From: CANHVK01 sp044232905 | GTDB lineage: Bacteria > Bacteroidota > Bacteroidia > Flavobacteriales_D > Crocinitomicaceae | Assembly (NCBI GenBank): GCA_044232905.1 | Contig: JBIIKZ010000038.1 | Span: forward strand, 1-21,544 | Length of the DNA: 21,544 bases | Reading direction: 5' to 3' | Part shown: one piece after another, positions 1-6,175 of the stretch | Layout: each line of letters opens with the position of its first letter | Position numbering within the stretch: the stretch's first letter is position 1 | Program-made: the position numbers and the translations under genes | Notes under the pieces: generated by a model | What the model was told of the DNA's origin: nothing | What the model saw: the letters and a program-made list of their open reading frames with translations, nothing else | Databases searched by the model: none

Positions 1-426
1 CTTATGACTACAAGTCTTATGTCTTGCACAAAAACTTCTACCGCAGAACAAGATAAAATAGATGATGACGCAATTACAAGTTATTTAAATCAACATTCTA
101 TCATTGCAACTAAAACTTCCTCTGGATTATATTATTCGATCGAAGATCCTGGAACCGGCATGCAAGTAAGTGCAAACAACACGGTTTACATGAAATACAA
201 AGCCTATTTATTAGATGGGACAGTCTTTGACGAGAATAAAATAGGAACGACATTATCACTTCCTAATACGATCAAAGGATGGCAAGAAGGAATTCCAAAA
301 TTCAAAGTGGGCGGTAATGGAAAATTATTTATACCATCCAAATTAGGCTATGGGACAGAAGCTACGGGAAAGATTCCTGCGAATTCGGTTTTGATTTTTG
401 AAGTTGAAGTGATTGAGATAAAATAA
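1..426 (+). CDS. FKBP-type peptidyl-prolyl isomerase lipoprotein, 5' end missing
   Basis: Catalyses cis-trans isomerisation of proline peptide bonds in exported proteins, probably as a periplasm-facing lipoprotein. The reading frame is open at the left edge, so the true start lies outside the window. The first residues visible, LMTTSLMSC, end in a lipobox (LMSC), which means most of the signal peptide is missing. After a short linker the FKBP fold covers roughly the last 95 residues: a VYMKYKAYLLDGTVFDE strand region, then IKGWQEG, the K-L-F-I-P-S-K-LGYG stretch and the closing NSVLIFEVEVIEI strand. These match the family's core and drug/proline-binding pocket. It stands alone before a 161-bp gap. 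The family is clear; the substrate is unknown. Confidence 0.93.
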   Translation, partial: LMTTSLMSCTKTSTAEQDKIDDDAITSYLNQHSIIATKTSSGLYYSIEDPGTGMQVSANNTVYMKYKAYLLDGTVFDENKIGTTLSLPNTIKGWQEGIPKFKVGGNGKLFIPSKLGYGTEATGKIPANSVLIFEVEVIEIK

Positions 427-543
427 GAGTTTTTCTAAATTGCTTTTTTTTCGTTCAACTACAAAATTCAACTCCTCATTTACTCAAGTAAACTGCGGGT
501 TAAATTTTTTGTCTGCCTCAAAAAACCTAATTTATAAAAACTC
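427..543. repeat. Nested inverted repeat, possible structured RNA or 3' stem
   Basis: The gap between the FKBP gene and the next gene (427-587) is built from three nested inverted repeats. Outer arms: GAGTTTTTCTAAATT at 427-441 and AATTTATAAAAACTC at 529-543, 14 of 15 positions complementary. Middle arms: 461-472 against 499-512, with one mismatch and a 2-nt bulge. Inner hairpin: TTTAC, loop TCAA, GTAAA at 479-492. A T-run (444-451) and an A-run (520-525) could add pairs between the outer and middle arms. It starts directly after the FKBP stop codon, so it could be a complex 3' end or a small structured RNA. No matching known RNA family is recognised. Confidence 0.5.
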
Positions 544-587
544 CTAATAACTATTATTATATACTTTTACATAAAAAAACAAAAACC

Positions 588-842
588 ATGCGCGTACTAG
601 CAGAAATACCTCATCCAAAATATAAAATTCAGATTTTCAATTATAACAGTAAATACTTAGTGAAAGTCGAATTGGATCAATACGAACAAATTTTCAAGAT
701 TAACGAAATAGATGTTTTTGGAATCGAAGATGTTCAAGCGATGATAACCGAAGAATTGTTAGATAACTCCTTCAACCGCTTTTTAACCATGCGTGAAGAT
801 TGGTCGAAAGCCTTTGCAAATAAAAACACCCATTCAAAATAA
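588..842 (+). CDS. Small conserved hypothetical protein (84 aa)
   Basis: An 84-residue soluble protein without signal peptide or membrane segment. It opens MRVLAEIPHPKYKIQIFNYN and continues with alternating charged and hydrophobic residues that suggest a beta-rich N-terminal half. The second half is acidic and helical (IEDVQAMITEELLDNSFNRF). I recall similar short proteins in other Bacteroidetes but know no function. It ends 10 bp before the OmpH-like gene and is probably co-transcribed with it. The ATG at 588 is the first in frame and has no clear ribosome binding site, which is normal for this phylum. Confidence 0.75.
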   Translation: MRVLAEIPHPKYKIQIFNYNSKYLVKVELDQYEQIFKINEIDVFGIEDVQAMITEELLDNSFNRFLTMREDWSKAFANKNTHSK

Positions 843-852
843 ATACTATCCG

Positions 853-1434
853 ATGAAAAAATTAATTACCATTTGTTTAAGTACTTTACTTCTTACCGCT
901 GCATGTGGAGGAAAAACAGAAACTAAAAAAGAAGAAAACACGAAGCCAACTGTACCAGTGATTCGTACAAACGGATTAAAAATTGCGTATTACGACCAAG
1001 ATAGTCTAAAACTGCAATACGATTATTTCGTAAAAATGGAGAAGATTTCCTTGAAAAAACAACAAACAATTCAGGCACAATTGATTAATAAAGAACGTGA
1101 TCTTCAAAATTACATCAATACCAACGAACAATTAGTGCAGCAAAAACAACTTTCCGACATGCAAATTCAGGAAGCACAAATGGAAGTGCAACGCAGAAAC
1201 CAAGAGTTGTACCAAATGCAACAAACACAAGGAGCAAAATTAGAAAGCGAAACGGTGAACCTTTTAAACATGCTAGGGAAGAAAATCGAAGATGCAGGAA
1301 AAAAATACTGTGAAGAGCATAAAATTGATATTCTTTTGGTTAAATCACCAGGAAGTCAATATAATTACATCCACCCTTCTATGAATGTAACGAAAGAGTT
1401 TATTGCTTTTTTGAATCAGAAATACGGGAAGTAA
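853..1434 (+). CDS. OmpH/Skp-like periplasmic chaperone, probable lipoprotein
   Basis: Skp/OmpH proteins hold unfolded outer-membrane proteins in the periplasm. This 193-aa protein starts with a lipoprotein-type signal, MKKLITICLSTLLLTAAC, with Cys18 as the likely lipidated residue; the residue three before it is Thr, so the lipobox is not perfect. A lysine/glutamate-rich linker follows. Then comes the family's first strand (GLKIAYYDQDSL), a long coiled coil of about 90 residues rich in Q, E and K (two Skp-like arms), and the closing strand with ILLVKSPGSQYNYI. An in-frame ATG at 793 would add 20 residues, but they lie inside the preceding gene and would bury the signal peptide, so 853 is chosen. 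It follows the 84-aa gene by 10 bp. Confidence 0.88.
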   Translation: MKKLITICLSTLLLTAACGGKTETKKEENTKPTVPVIRTNGLKIAYYDQDSLKLQYDYFVKMEKISLKKQQTIQAQLINKERDLQNYINTNEQLVQQKQLSDMQIQEAQMEVQRRNQELYQMQQTQGAKLESETVNLLNMLGKKIEDAGKKYCEEHKIDILLVKSPGSQYNYIHPSMNVTKEFIAFLNQKYGK

Positions 1435-1444
1435 TTAATGTGTA

Positions 1445-1472
1445 AATTGTTCCATGTGAAAATGTAACAATT
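1445..1472. repeat. Intergenic hairpin after the OmpH-like gene
   Basis: AATTGTT at 1445-1451 pairs perfectly with AACAATT at 1466-1472. Inside these arms, after one C-T mismatch, CAT pairs with ATG, leaving a 6-nt loop. It lies 10 bp after the OmpH stop codon but is not followed by a T-run, so it is not a classical terminator. The right part (1454-1471) is the reverse complement of an 18-mer that recurs at 6143-6160. Confidence 0.5.
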
Positions 1473-1488
1473 ACTAACATATTATAAA

Positions 1489-1528
1489 ACTTTACACTTC
1501 TACTTTTAACTTTCTACTTTCTACTCCC
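1489..1528. repeat. Heptamer array touching the DUF4924 start codon
   Basis: Degenerate 7-nt units: ACTTTAC (1489), a 6-nt ACTTCT (1496), ACTTTTA (1502), ACTTTCT (1509), ACTTTCT (1516), then ACTCCC (1523-1528) directly followed by the ATG at 1529. The strand is pyrimidine-rich. No promoter-like box is visible in it. Confidence 0.65.
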
Positions 1529-2080
1529 ATGTTAATCGCGCAACAAAAACTGAAAGAAAATATTGCTGAATACATACTGTACATGTATCAGATTGAAGAC
1601 GTTATCCGTTCGTACAATTTTGATGTGGAACGTATAATGGATGAGTATGTCCGTCAACAATTACCTGACTCTTCGTTTCATGCTACCTACAGACAATGGT
1701 ATAAGGACTTAATCGCACAAATGCATTCGCAAAAAATTGAGAAAAAAGGACATTTATACTTGATTCAAGAGGTGATGATTGAGCTTTCCTACTTGCACAA
1801 TACGTTATTGAACATGGCAAACGATGTGAAGTACAAAGAATTGTACGAACGTGCAATCGACGCCATTGAAGACTTCAAAGAAAAATCCAATTTAAAAGAC
1901 AAAAACCACATCGAATTGGTATTTCATGCGATGTATATGAAGTTGTTATTACGCTTACAAAAGAAACAAATCCATACCGAATCCGAAGAAGCCTTTGATT
2001 CCATGCGAATTTTGATTGCGTATTTATGTCGCGCGTACCACCAAATGAAAAACGGGGAGTTGAATTTTTTTAATAATTGA
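1529..2080 (+). CDS. DUF4924 family protein
   Basis: A 183-residue, all-helical cytoplasmic protein of the Bacteroidetes-specific DUF4924 family. The family look is given by the opening (MLIAQQKLKENIAEYILYMYQ), the ED/R motif VIRSYNFD, the central HLYLIQEVMIELSYLHN helix and the C-terminal ILIAYLCRAYHQMKNGELNFF. The biochemical function is unknown. No signal peptide or membrane segment is seen. The stop codon (2078-2080) is followed without any spacer by the TTG start of the AlkB-like gene, so the two are almost certainly one transcript and may be translationally coupled. The upstream gap is a heptamer array ending exactly at this ATG. Confidence 0.87.
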   Translation: MLIAQQKLKENIAEYILYMYQIEDVIRSYNFDVERIMDEYVRQQLPDSSFHATYRQWYKDLIAQMHSQKIEKKGHLYLIQEVMIELSYLHNTLLNMANDVKYKELYERAIDAIEDFKEKSNLKDKNHIELVFHAMYMKLLLRLQKKQIHTESEEAFDSMRILIAYLCRAYHQMKNGELNFFNN

Positions 2081-2722
2081 TTGGAAGCGCTAGAAAATAA
2101 TCGTTTTGAATTTAATTCTATAGCGAGGCATAAGAATTATTCAAAATCGACTAACCTCTTCCCTTTTGACGGATTCACCAATTACACACCAAACTTCTTT
2201 CACGAAGAAGAACCATTCTTACTTCATAAATTATTAAAAGAAATCGCGTGGAAACACGACGAATTGACTTTATATGGTAAAAAGATCATTACCAAACGTC
2301 AAGTTGCTTTTGAAGGAGACGAACAGATTTATTACACCTATTCAAAACAACAGAAAATAGCAAGCCCTTGGTCGCACGTTGTATTGGAACTCAAACAGAA
2401 ATTAGAAAAGGAATTACAAACGCAATTCAATGGTTGTTTGTTGAACCTATATGCTACTGGAGAAATTGGAATGGCATGGCACAGTGATAATGAACCAGAA
2501 TTAGATACAGAAGGTATTATTGCTTCGCTTAGTTTTGGTGCAACACGAACCTTTCAGCTCAAACACAAACAATCGGGTGAAAAAATCGACCTAAAATTGG
2601 AAAATGGCTCTTTAGTAGTGATGGATATGCATTCCCAAAAACATTGGATGCATCAGTTAAAAAAAGAACCAAAAATTTTCGAACCACGCGTCAACTTGAC
2701 GTTTCGGCAATTTAGAAATTAA
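2081..2722 (+). CDS. AlkB-like 2-oxoglutarate/Fe(II) dioxygenase
   Basis: AlkB-family enzymes remove methyl groups from N1-methyladenine and N3-methylcytosine in DNA or RNA by oxidation, using Fe(II), O2 and 2-oxoglutarate. Length 213 aa, typical for the stand-alone form (ALKBH2/3-like). The Fe ligands are visible: H134 and D136 in MAWHSDNE, and H191 in HWMHQLKK. The 2-oxoglutarate-binding arginines follow in RVNLTFR (R203, R209). LSFGATRTFQLKHK and the NLYATGEIG strand also fit. No ATG exists before the conserved N-terminal block (NLFPFDGFTNYTPNFF), so the TTG at 2081, immediately after the DUF4924 stop, is the best start. Expression probably depends on translation of the upstream gene. Family certain, substrate (DNA or RNA) not. 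Confidence 0.92.
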   Translation: MEALENNRFEFNSIARHKNYSKSTNLFPFDGFTNYTPNFFHEEEPFLLHKLLKEIAWKHDELTLYGKKIITKRQVAFEGDEQIYYTYSKQQKIASPWSHVVLELKQKLEKELQTQFNGCLLNLYATGEIGMAWHSDNEPELDTEGIIASLSFGATRTFQLKHKQSGEKIDLKLENGSLVVMDMHSQKHWMHQLKKEPKIFEPRVNLTFRQFRN

Positions 2723-2776
2723 GTAGTTTACTTTCCATTTTAAGGAATTAAAATCAACCAACTCAAATTCTATTTT

Positions 2777-2784
2777 TATATTTG
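2777..2784 (+). promoter_or_regulatory. Bacteroidetes -7 box (TATATTTG) for the MNT gene
   Basis: TATATTTG matches the TAnnTTTG -7 consensus. No good TTTG lies at the -33 position. The G of the box is 5 nt before the ATG at 2790, so a transcript would begin at or very near the start codon (leaderless). Confidence 0.45.
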
Positions 2785-2789
2785 TATAA

Positions 2790-3101
2790 ATGTTTAAACT
2801 AACTAAAGATATCGAATCAAAAATTGCAAACTTGTGTGTAAAACACCATGTTTCGAATCTTTATTTATTTGGTTCAGCGCTTACAGAAAATTTCAATATT
2901 GATAGTGATTTAGATTTTGCCGTTATTTTCAATGAAAATTTATCACCTGTAGAACATGGAGATTCTTTTTTTAATCTACTAGGCGATTTAGAAACTTTAT
3001 TCGCGAAAAAGATTGATTTATTAGCCTACCGCGCTATTAAAAACCCTGTATTTAAACAAGAATTAGATAACACAAAAGTTCCGATTTATGCAGCCGCATA
3101 A
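2790..3101 (+). CDS. MNT-type minimal nucleotidyltransferase (MntA-like antitoxin)
   Basis: Minimal nucleotidyltransferase-fold protein of 103 aa. The catalytic signature is complete: G28-S29, ten residues, then D40-x-D42 (DSDLDFAVIF), and a third acidic residue D76 in KKIDLLAY. In MNT-HEPN toxin-antitoxin pairs the MNT protein neutralises the HEPN RNase, in studied cases by adding AMP to a tyrosine of the toxin. The next frame starts inside the last codons of this gene (ATG at 3088), exactly where a HEPN partner is expected, but it is only 28 codons long. The enzyme therefore looks intact while its partner is broken. It may persist as an orphan antitoxin, act on another HEPN protein, or be decaying. 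The gene carries its own -7 box. Confidence 0.9.
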   Translation: MFKLTKDIESKIANLCVKHHVSNLYLFGSALTENFNIDSDLDFAVIFNENLSPVEHGDSFFNLLGDLETLFAKKIDLLAYRAIKNPVFKQELDNTKVPIYAAA

Positions 3102-3174
3102 TGAAAAATTGAAATATTTACTAGATATTCAGTCTATCATTGAAGAACTTGATAAAATAATTCATAATCCATAA
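3088..3174 (+). pseudogene. Truncated HEPN toxin remnant (28 codons)
   Basis: Starts with ATG at 3088, overlapping the MNT gene by 14 nt as is usual in MNT-HEPN operons. It reads MQPHNEKLKYLLDIQSIIEE followed by LDKII and then HNP and a stop. The opening resembles the first helix of HepT-like/DUF86 HEPN proteins (K-x-L-x-D-I-xx-I-x-x-I), which are normally around 100-140 aa and carry an R-x4-6-H active site. None of that remains. The last codons (3160-3174) lie inside a heptamer array, so the coding sequence appears to have been cut at the array boundary. The HEPN assignment rests on position, overlap and a short helix, so it is an inference. Confidence 0.6.
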
Positions 3175-3194
3175 CTTATAATTCATAATTTCAA
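3160..3194. repeat. ATTCATA heptamer array touching the pirin start
   Basis: Units ATTCATA (3160), ATCCATA (3167), ACTTATA (3174), ATTCATA (3181) and a decayed ATTTCAA (3188), ending two bases before the pirin ATG at 3197. Nearly the same unit series appears at 7628-7655, so the array is a dispersed repeat and not a local accident. Confidence 0.7.
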
Positions 3195-3196
3195 AC

Positions 3197-4315
3197 ATGT
3201 TACGTCGTAATTTTCTTTCTCGTCTTGGATTAGGTTTTGCCGCGTTAGGACTCCCAACCATTTCATTTAGTCAAAACAAACACACCCAAAATATTCCACC
3301 AATGAATCCAATAAAATCCATCAAAGCTTTAGGTTTCCAATGGGAAACTGCTGATCCATTTTTATTTTGTGTACACCATGAAGATTTCTTTCCAAAAGGA
3401 AATGATCAAATGGGACCAACGACTTCGATGGAAGGTCGACATATGGGAAGTGATTTTATCATCAAAGATGGGTTTCGTATGTATCATGGACAAACTGTTC
3501 CTGGATTTCCGGGTCATCCGCACCGCGGCTTTGAAACCATTACGGTTGTTCGCAAAGGCTTGGTCGACCATGCTGATTCGATGGGAGCTGCAGGTCGCTA
3601 TGGTGACGGCGATGTACAATGGATGACTGCAGGAAAAGGCGTGCAGCATTCCGAAATGTTTCCTTTACTACATAAAGACAAAGAGAATCCGATGGAATTG
3701 TTTCAAATTTGGTTGAACCTTCCGAAGAAGAATAAAATGGTAGAGCCACATTTTAAAATGTTGTGGAGCGACACCATCCCTACCCTTAAACATACCGATA
3801 ACAACTCTAAAACGACCTTAGTAGAAATCATTGCAGGATCGATTGGAACTACAAAAGCTTCTACCCCACCTCCAAACTCTTGGGCAGCTGATGCAAATAA
3901 CGAAGTTGCTGTTTGGAACATCAAAATCGAAGCAGGTGGTAATTGGGAATTACCAAAAGCTTCGGAAGGAATTAATCGAACGCTTTATTTCTATGAAGGG
4001 GATACACTTCAAGTTGCAGAAACACTTGTTCAACGTTATAACGCAGTTGAAGTCGATGCAAACACTGCTTTAAAATTAACCGCAGGAAACCTAGAAGCGA
4101 GTATCCTAGTTCTTCAAGGACGACCAATCAATGAACCAGTAATTCAATACGGACCATTTGTAATGAATACCAAAGAAGAAATTCAACAAGCATTTAATGA
4201 CTACCACGAAACACAATTTGGTGGTTGGCCATGGAAACGTTTGGATCAGGTGCACGATCGAGAAAAAGGAAGATTTGCGCTACATGCAGATGGAAGAGAA
4301 GAGAAACGGAGTTGA
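3197..4315 (+). CDS. Pirin family protein with Tat signal
   Basis: Pirins are bicupin metalloproteins; some act as quercetin dioxygenases, others bind metal and regulate. This one has 372 aa, longer than the usual 230-300. The excess includes a twin-arginine signal: MLRRNFLSRLGLGFAALGLP, with R3-R4 followed by x-F-L and a hydrophobic stretch. The N-terminal cupin holds the metal ligands H107 and H109 (GHPHRGFE), H151 and E153 (GVQHSEMF), the same spacing pattern as human pirin. The C-terminal cupin covers roughly residues 240-320. A Tat signal implies folding with metal in the cytoplasm, then export to the periplasm. The start at 3197 gives the complete signal. It converges with the deacetylase gene across a strong hairpin. 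Substrate unknown. Confidence 0.92.
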   Translation: MLRRNFLSRLGLGFAALGLPTISFSQNKHTQNIPPMNPIKSIKALGFQWETADPFLFCVHHEDFFPKGNDQMGPTTSMEGRHMGSDFIIKDGFRMYHGQTVPGFPGHPHRGFETITVVRKGLVDHADSMGAAGRYGDGDVQWMTAGKGVQHSEMFPLLHKDKENPMELFQIWLNLPKKNKMVEPHFKMLWSDTIPTLKHTDNNSKTTLVEIIAGSIGTTKASTPPPNSWAADANNEVAVWNIKIEAGGNWELPKASEGINRTLYFYEGDTLQVAETLVQRYNAVEVDANTALKLTAGNLEASILVLQGRPINEPVIQYGPFVMNTKEEIQQAFNDYHETQFGGWPWKRLDQVHDREKGRFALHADGREEKRS

Positions 4316-4317
4316 GG

Positions 4318-4354
4318 TTGACGGTCCTTCGAGAGCCTCAGGGACCGGAGTCAA
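4318..4354. repeat. Palindromic hairpin between convergent genes
   Basis: TTGAC (4318-4322) plus GGTCC (4323-4327) pair with GGACC (4342-4346) and GTCAA (4350-4354), with a 3-nt bulge GGA on the right arm. Inside, GAG (4331-4333) pairs with CTC (4337-4339). The core TTCGA...CTCAG resembles the widespread intergenic palindromes with TTCGAC/GCTCAG cores known from several phyla. It lies 3 bp after the pirin stop codon and faces the end of the deacetylase gene, and no T-run follows on either side. It may act as a two-sided RNA 3'-end structure or be a mobile palindromic repeat. Confidence 0.6.
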
Positions 4355-4370
4355 GAGTGACGAAGTGACG
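4355..4370. repeat. Tandem octamer pair of the CGTCACTC family
   Basis: GAGTGACG (4355-4362) followed by AAGTGACG (4363-4370); on the other strand these read CGTCACTT then CGTCACTC. CGTCACTC also occurs at 11879 and three times in 16180-16224. It directly adjoins the hairpin at 4318-4354. The remaining sequence up to 4406 shows nothing further. Confidence 0.6.
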
Positions 4371-4406
4371 ACCCGAAAGCGTTCAGAAGTCGCTTGTGCG
4401 TATTTA

Positions 4407-5309
4407 TTAATCCCAATAGTTTGTTGCTAATTTGAAGGTATTCACATGCGCATCGACAATATACTTGATTTCTTTGCTATAACCGCCTCCCATAGAGCAA
4501 ACAACAGGTACATCCAATCGTTTGGCAAACTGAAATACCATTTCATCGCGTTGTTTACACCCTTCCATCGAAACTCCTAATTTTCCTAAGGCATCGGTTT
4601 TGAGAATATCAACACCACATTGGTAAAAGATAAAATCAGGGGTGAATTGATTTTCAATTTGTTGTAATGCATCTTTGAGTAAATTCAGAAACGTTTCATC
4701 ATCACAGCCATCTTCCAATGGAACGTCCAAGTCGGATTGTTCTTTTTGCAAGGGATAATTATTCCGACCATGCATACTAAAGGTAAAAACTGCTGGTTCG
4801 TTATGGAATATTTCGGCGGTTCCGTTCCCTTGATGCACATCCAAATCGATGATTAAAATGTTTTTAATAGAAGTATTATCCAATAACCATTTCGCAGCAA
4901 TTGCTTGGTCGTTCAGTAAACAAAATCCTTCTGCGCGATTACTATAGGCATGGTGTGTTCCTCCCGCAACATTCAAAGCAATTGAATTATGTTCAAAGGC
5001 ATATTTTGCAGCCAAACGCGTACCTTCCATGATGCGAAGTTCACGTGCTACCAATTCCGGGGAGTGCACAAACCCGCTCACACGTTGTTCGCGCTGTGTT
5101 AATGCACCTTGCAATAAACGTTCTATATACACTTCATCATGCACCTTTAATACATGTTCTAATGTAATCTCTACGGGTGAAATAAGTTGTTCCTCCGAAA
5201 TGACACCTTCATAAAGCAATTGTTTTGGAATCAAATCGTATTTTTCCATCGGAAATTTATGCCCTTCTGGAACTGGATGAATATATGTAGGGTCGAAGAA
5301 AACACGCAT
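4407..5309 (-). CDS. Histone deacetylase-fold amidohydrolase
   Basis: Zinc hydrolase of the arginase/deacetylase fold that removes acyl groups from lysine or small amines; bacterial members include acetoin-utilisation and acetylpolyamine enzymes. Length 300 aa, a single catalytic domain. Active-site elements in order: H119-H120 in GGTHHA, the GFC loop (128-130), zinc ligands D157 and H159 in IIDLDVHQGNGT, third zinc ligand D234 in CGVDILKTD, and Y277 in the GGGYS loop as the transition-state tyrosine. All are intact, so an active enzyme is expected. No signal peptide: cytoplasmic. It is the last gene of a minus-strand group, 26 bp after the leucine-rich protein. Its substrate cannot be told from sequence; a histone role is not implied. 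Confidence 0.93.
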   Translation of the reverse strand: MRVFFDPTYIHPVPEGHKFPMEKYDLIPKQLLYEGVISEEQLISPVEITLEHVLKVHDEVYIERLLQGALTQREQRVSGFVHSPELVARELRIMEGTRLAAKYAFEHNSIALNVAGGTHHAYSNRAEGFCLLNDQAIAAKWLLDNTSIKNILIIDLDVHQGNGTAEIFHNEPAVFTFSMHGRNNYPLQKEQSDLDVPLEDGCDDETFLNLLKDALQQIENQFTPDFIFYQCGVDILKTDALGKLGVSMEGCKQRDEMVFQFAKRLDVPVVCSMGGGYSKEIKYIVDAHVNTFKLATNYWD

Positions 5310-5335
5310 AAAACTATAATTACATTAACAGATTA

Positions 5336-6088
5336 TTACATATCCTTAGAATTAATATCCACTAATATTTTACCATCTGGCCTATCATACACCGTAATGT
5401 TTGAATACTCCCCTTTTTCAACCAGCGCAATTAGGCATTTATCCACTTTCACAGGGCAATGATTCTCAAATGAAATCATTTCTAATGCTTTGTAAGTACA
5501 CAAATTCTCAGGTAATTCTTTCAACGCGCAACTGTAAGTAAACTCATTGATATTTGGCATATGATGAATTGGAAACGAAGTCAATATAGGTGCGGCTATA
5601 TCCAATTCTGTTAATTCGGGATAGGTCAATTCACTTTTCCACGAAGTCAAAAGCGGCGTTTCTAACGCTAAAATTTCCAGTCGCATTAATTGCGACTTAC
5701 TCATATCCAGCGACTTCAATGTTTCCGAATGAATTTGCAAAAACTCAACACTTTTTACCAATGGAAAATTCAAAGTTGTTCCGGTATAACTTTCCACTAC
5801 AACAAAAAACAAGGAGTCCAATGGCACACGCCCTAGTAGTTCAAGAACTTCCTGCGAAGCGGACATAAACTTAACTTCTAGCAATTGTGGATTGTTTCGC
5901 AAAGACGCTTCTATCGCTTTAAGCGTATTTCCGGCATCAATGACTAAAGCCTGTAAGGAATCATCGTGCACGACCACTTCATCCCCTTCCACTACTTCAA
6001 ACTGAAAATCTTCGTTATATGGCTCCAGGTCTTGAGAAAAGTAGCTTTGGAAAACTAAGAATGAAATTAAAAGTACTACTAGCTTCAT
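5336..6088 (-). CDS. Secreted leucine-rich hypothetical protein
   Basis: 250 aa. MKLVVLLISFLVFQSYFSQ is a signal peptide with likely cleavage after SQ, so the mature protein is exported. An acidic stretch follows (E/D-rich, residues 20-45). From about residue 65 to 210 leucines recur with irregular spacing in phrases such as LLEVKFMSAS, LKSLDMSKSQLMRLEIL and LTELDIAAPILTSF, which resembles a degenerate leucine-rich repeat solenoid. Two cysteines near the end (ENHCPVKVDKC) might form a disulfide. I recognise no named family. It lies between the FAD-linked oxidase (87 bp upstream) and the deacetylase (26 bp downstream), all on the minus strand; a shared transcript is plausible but the link may be only positional. 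Confidence 0.72.
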   Translation of the reverse strand: MKLVVLLISFLVFQSYFSQDLEPYNEDFQFEVVEGDEVVVHDDSLQALVIDAGNTLKAIEASLRNNPQLLEVKFMSASQEVLELLGRVPLDSLFFVVVESYTGTTLNFPLVKSVEFLQIHSETLKSLDMSKSQLMRLEILALETPLLTSWKSELTYPELTELDIAAPILTSFPIHHMPNINEFTYSCALKELPENLCTYKALEMISFENHCPVKVDKCLIALVEKGEYSNITVYDRPDGKILVDINSKDM

Positions 6089-6171
6089 ATCATTGTTTTG
6101 TTTTCACATTAAAAAATTGAACCATTCATCCATTTTCAAATCATTGTTACATTTTCACATTGAAAAATTTA
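6089..6171. repeat. Direct repeat with ATTGTTAC...CACATT words
   Basis: Two copies of an approximately 32-bp word begin at 6089 and 6140, with 27 of 32 bases identical by my count; both contain ATCATTGTT and TTTTCACATT. The second copy holds the 18-mer ATTGTTACATTTTCACAT (6143-6160), which recurs in reverse complement at 1454-1471 and with one change at 19044-19061. The repeat fills nearly the whole spacer between the FAD-linked oxidase and the leucine-rich gene. Confidence 0.6.
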
Positions 6172-6175
6172 CACA

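Noticed and set aside
3160..3194. Heptamer array as a CRISPR or centromere-like iteron set
   Set aside because: Units are 7 nt, degenerate, without spacers, and no cas, rep or par genes are near.
3362..4073. Several overlapping 70-95-codon frames on both strands within the pirin gene
   Set aside because: They are shadows of a strong, full-length pirin reading frame with intact motifs; none has a recognisable domain.
4407..5309. Histone deacetylase acting on DNA-bound proteins
   Set aside because: The fold is shared by many bacterial amidohydrolases and nothing nearby points to chromatin proteins.
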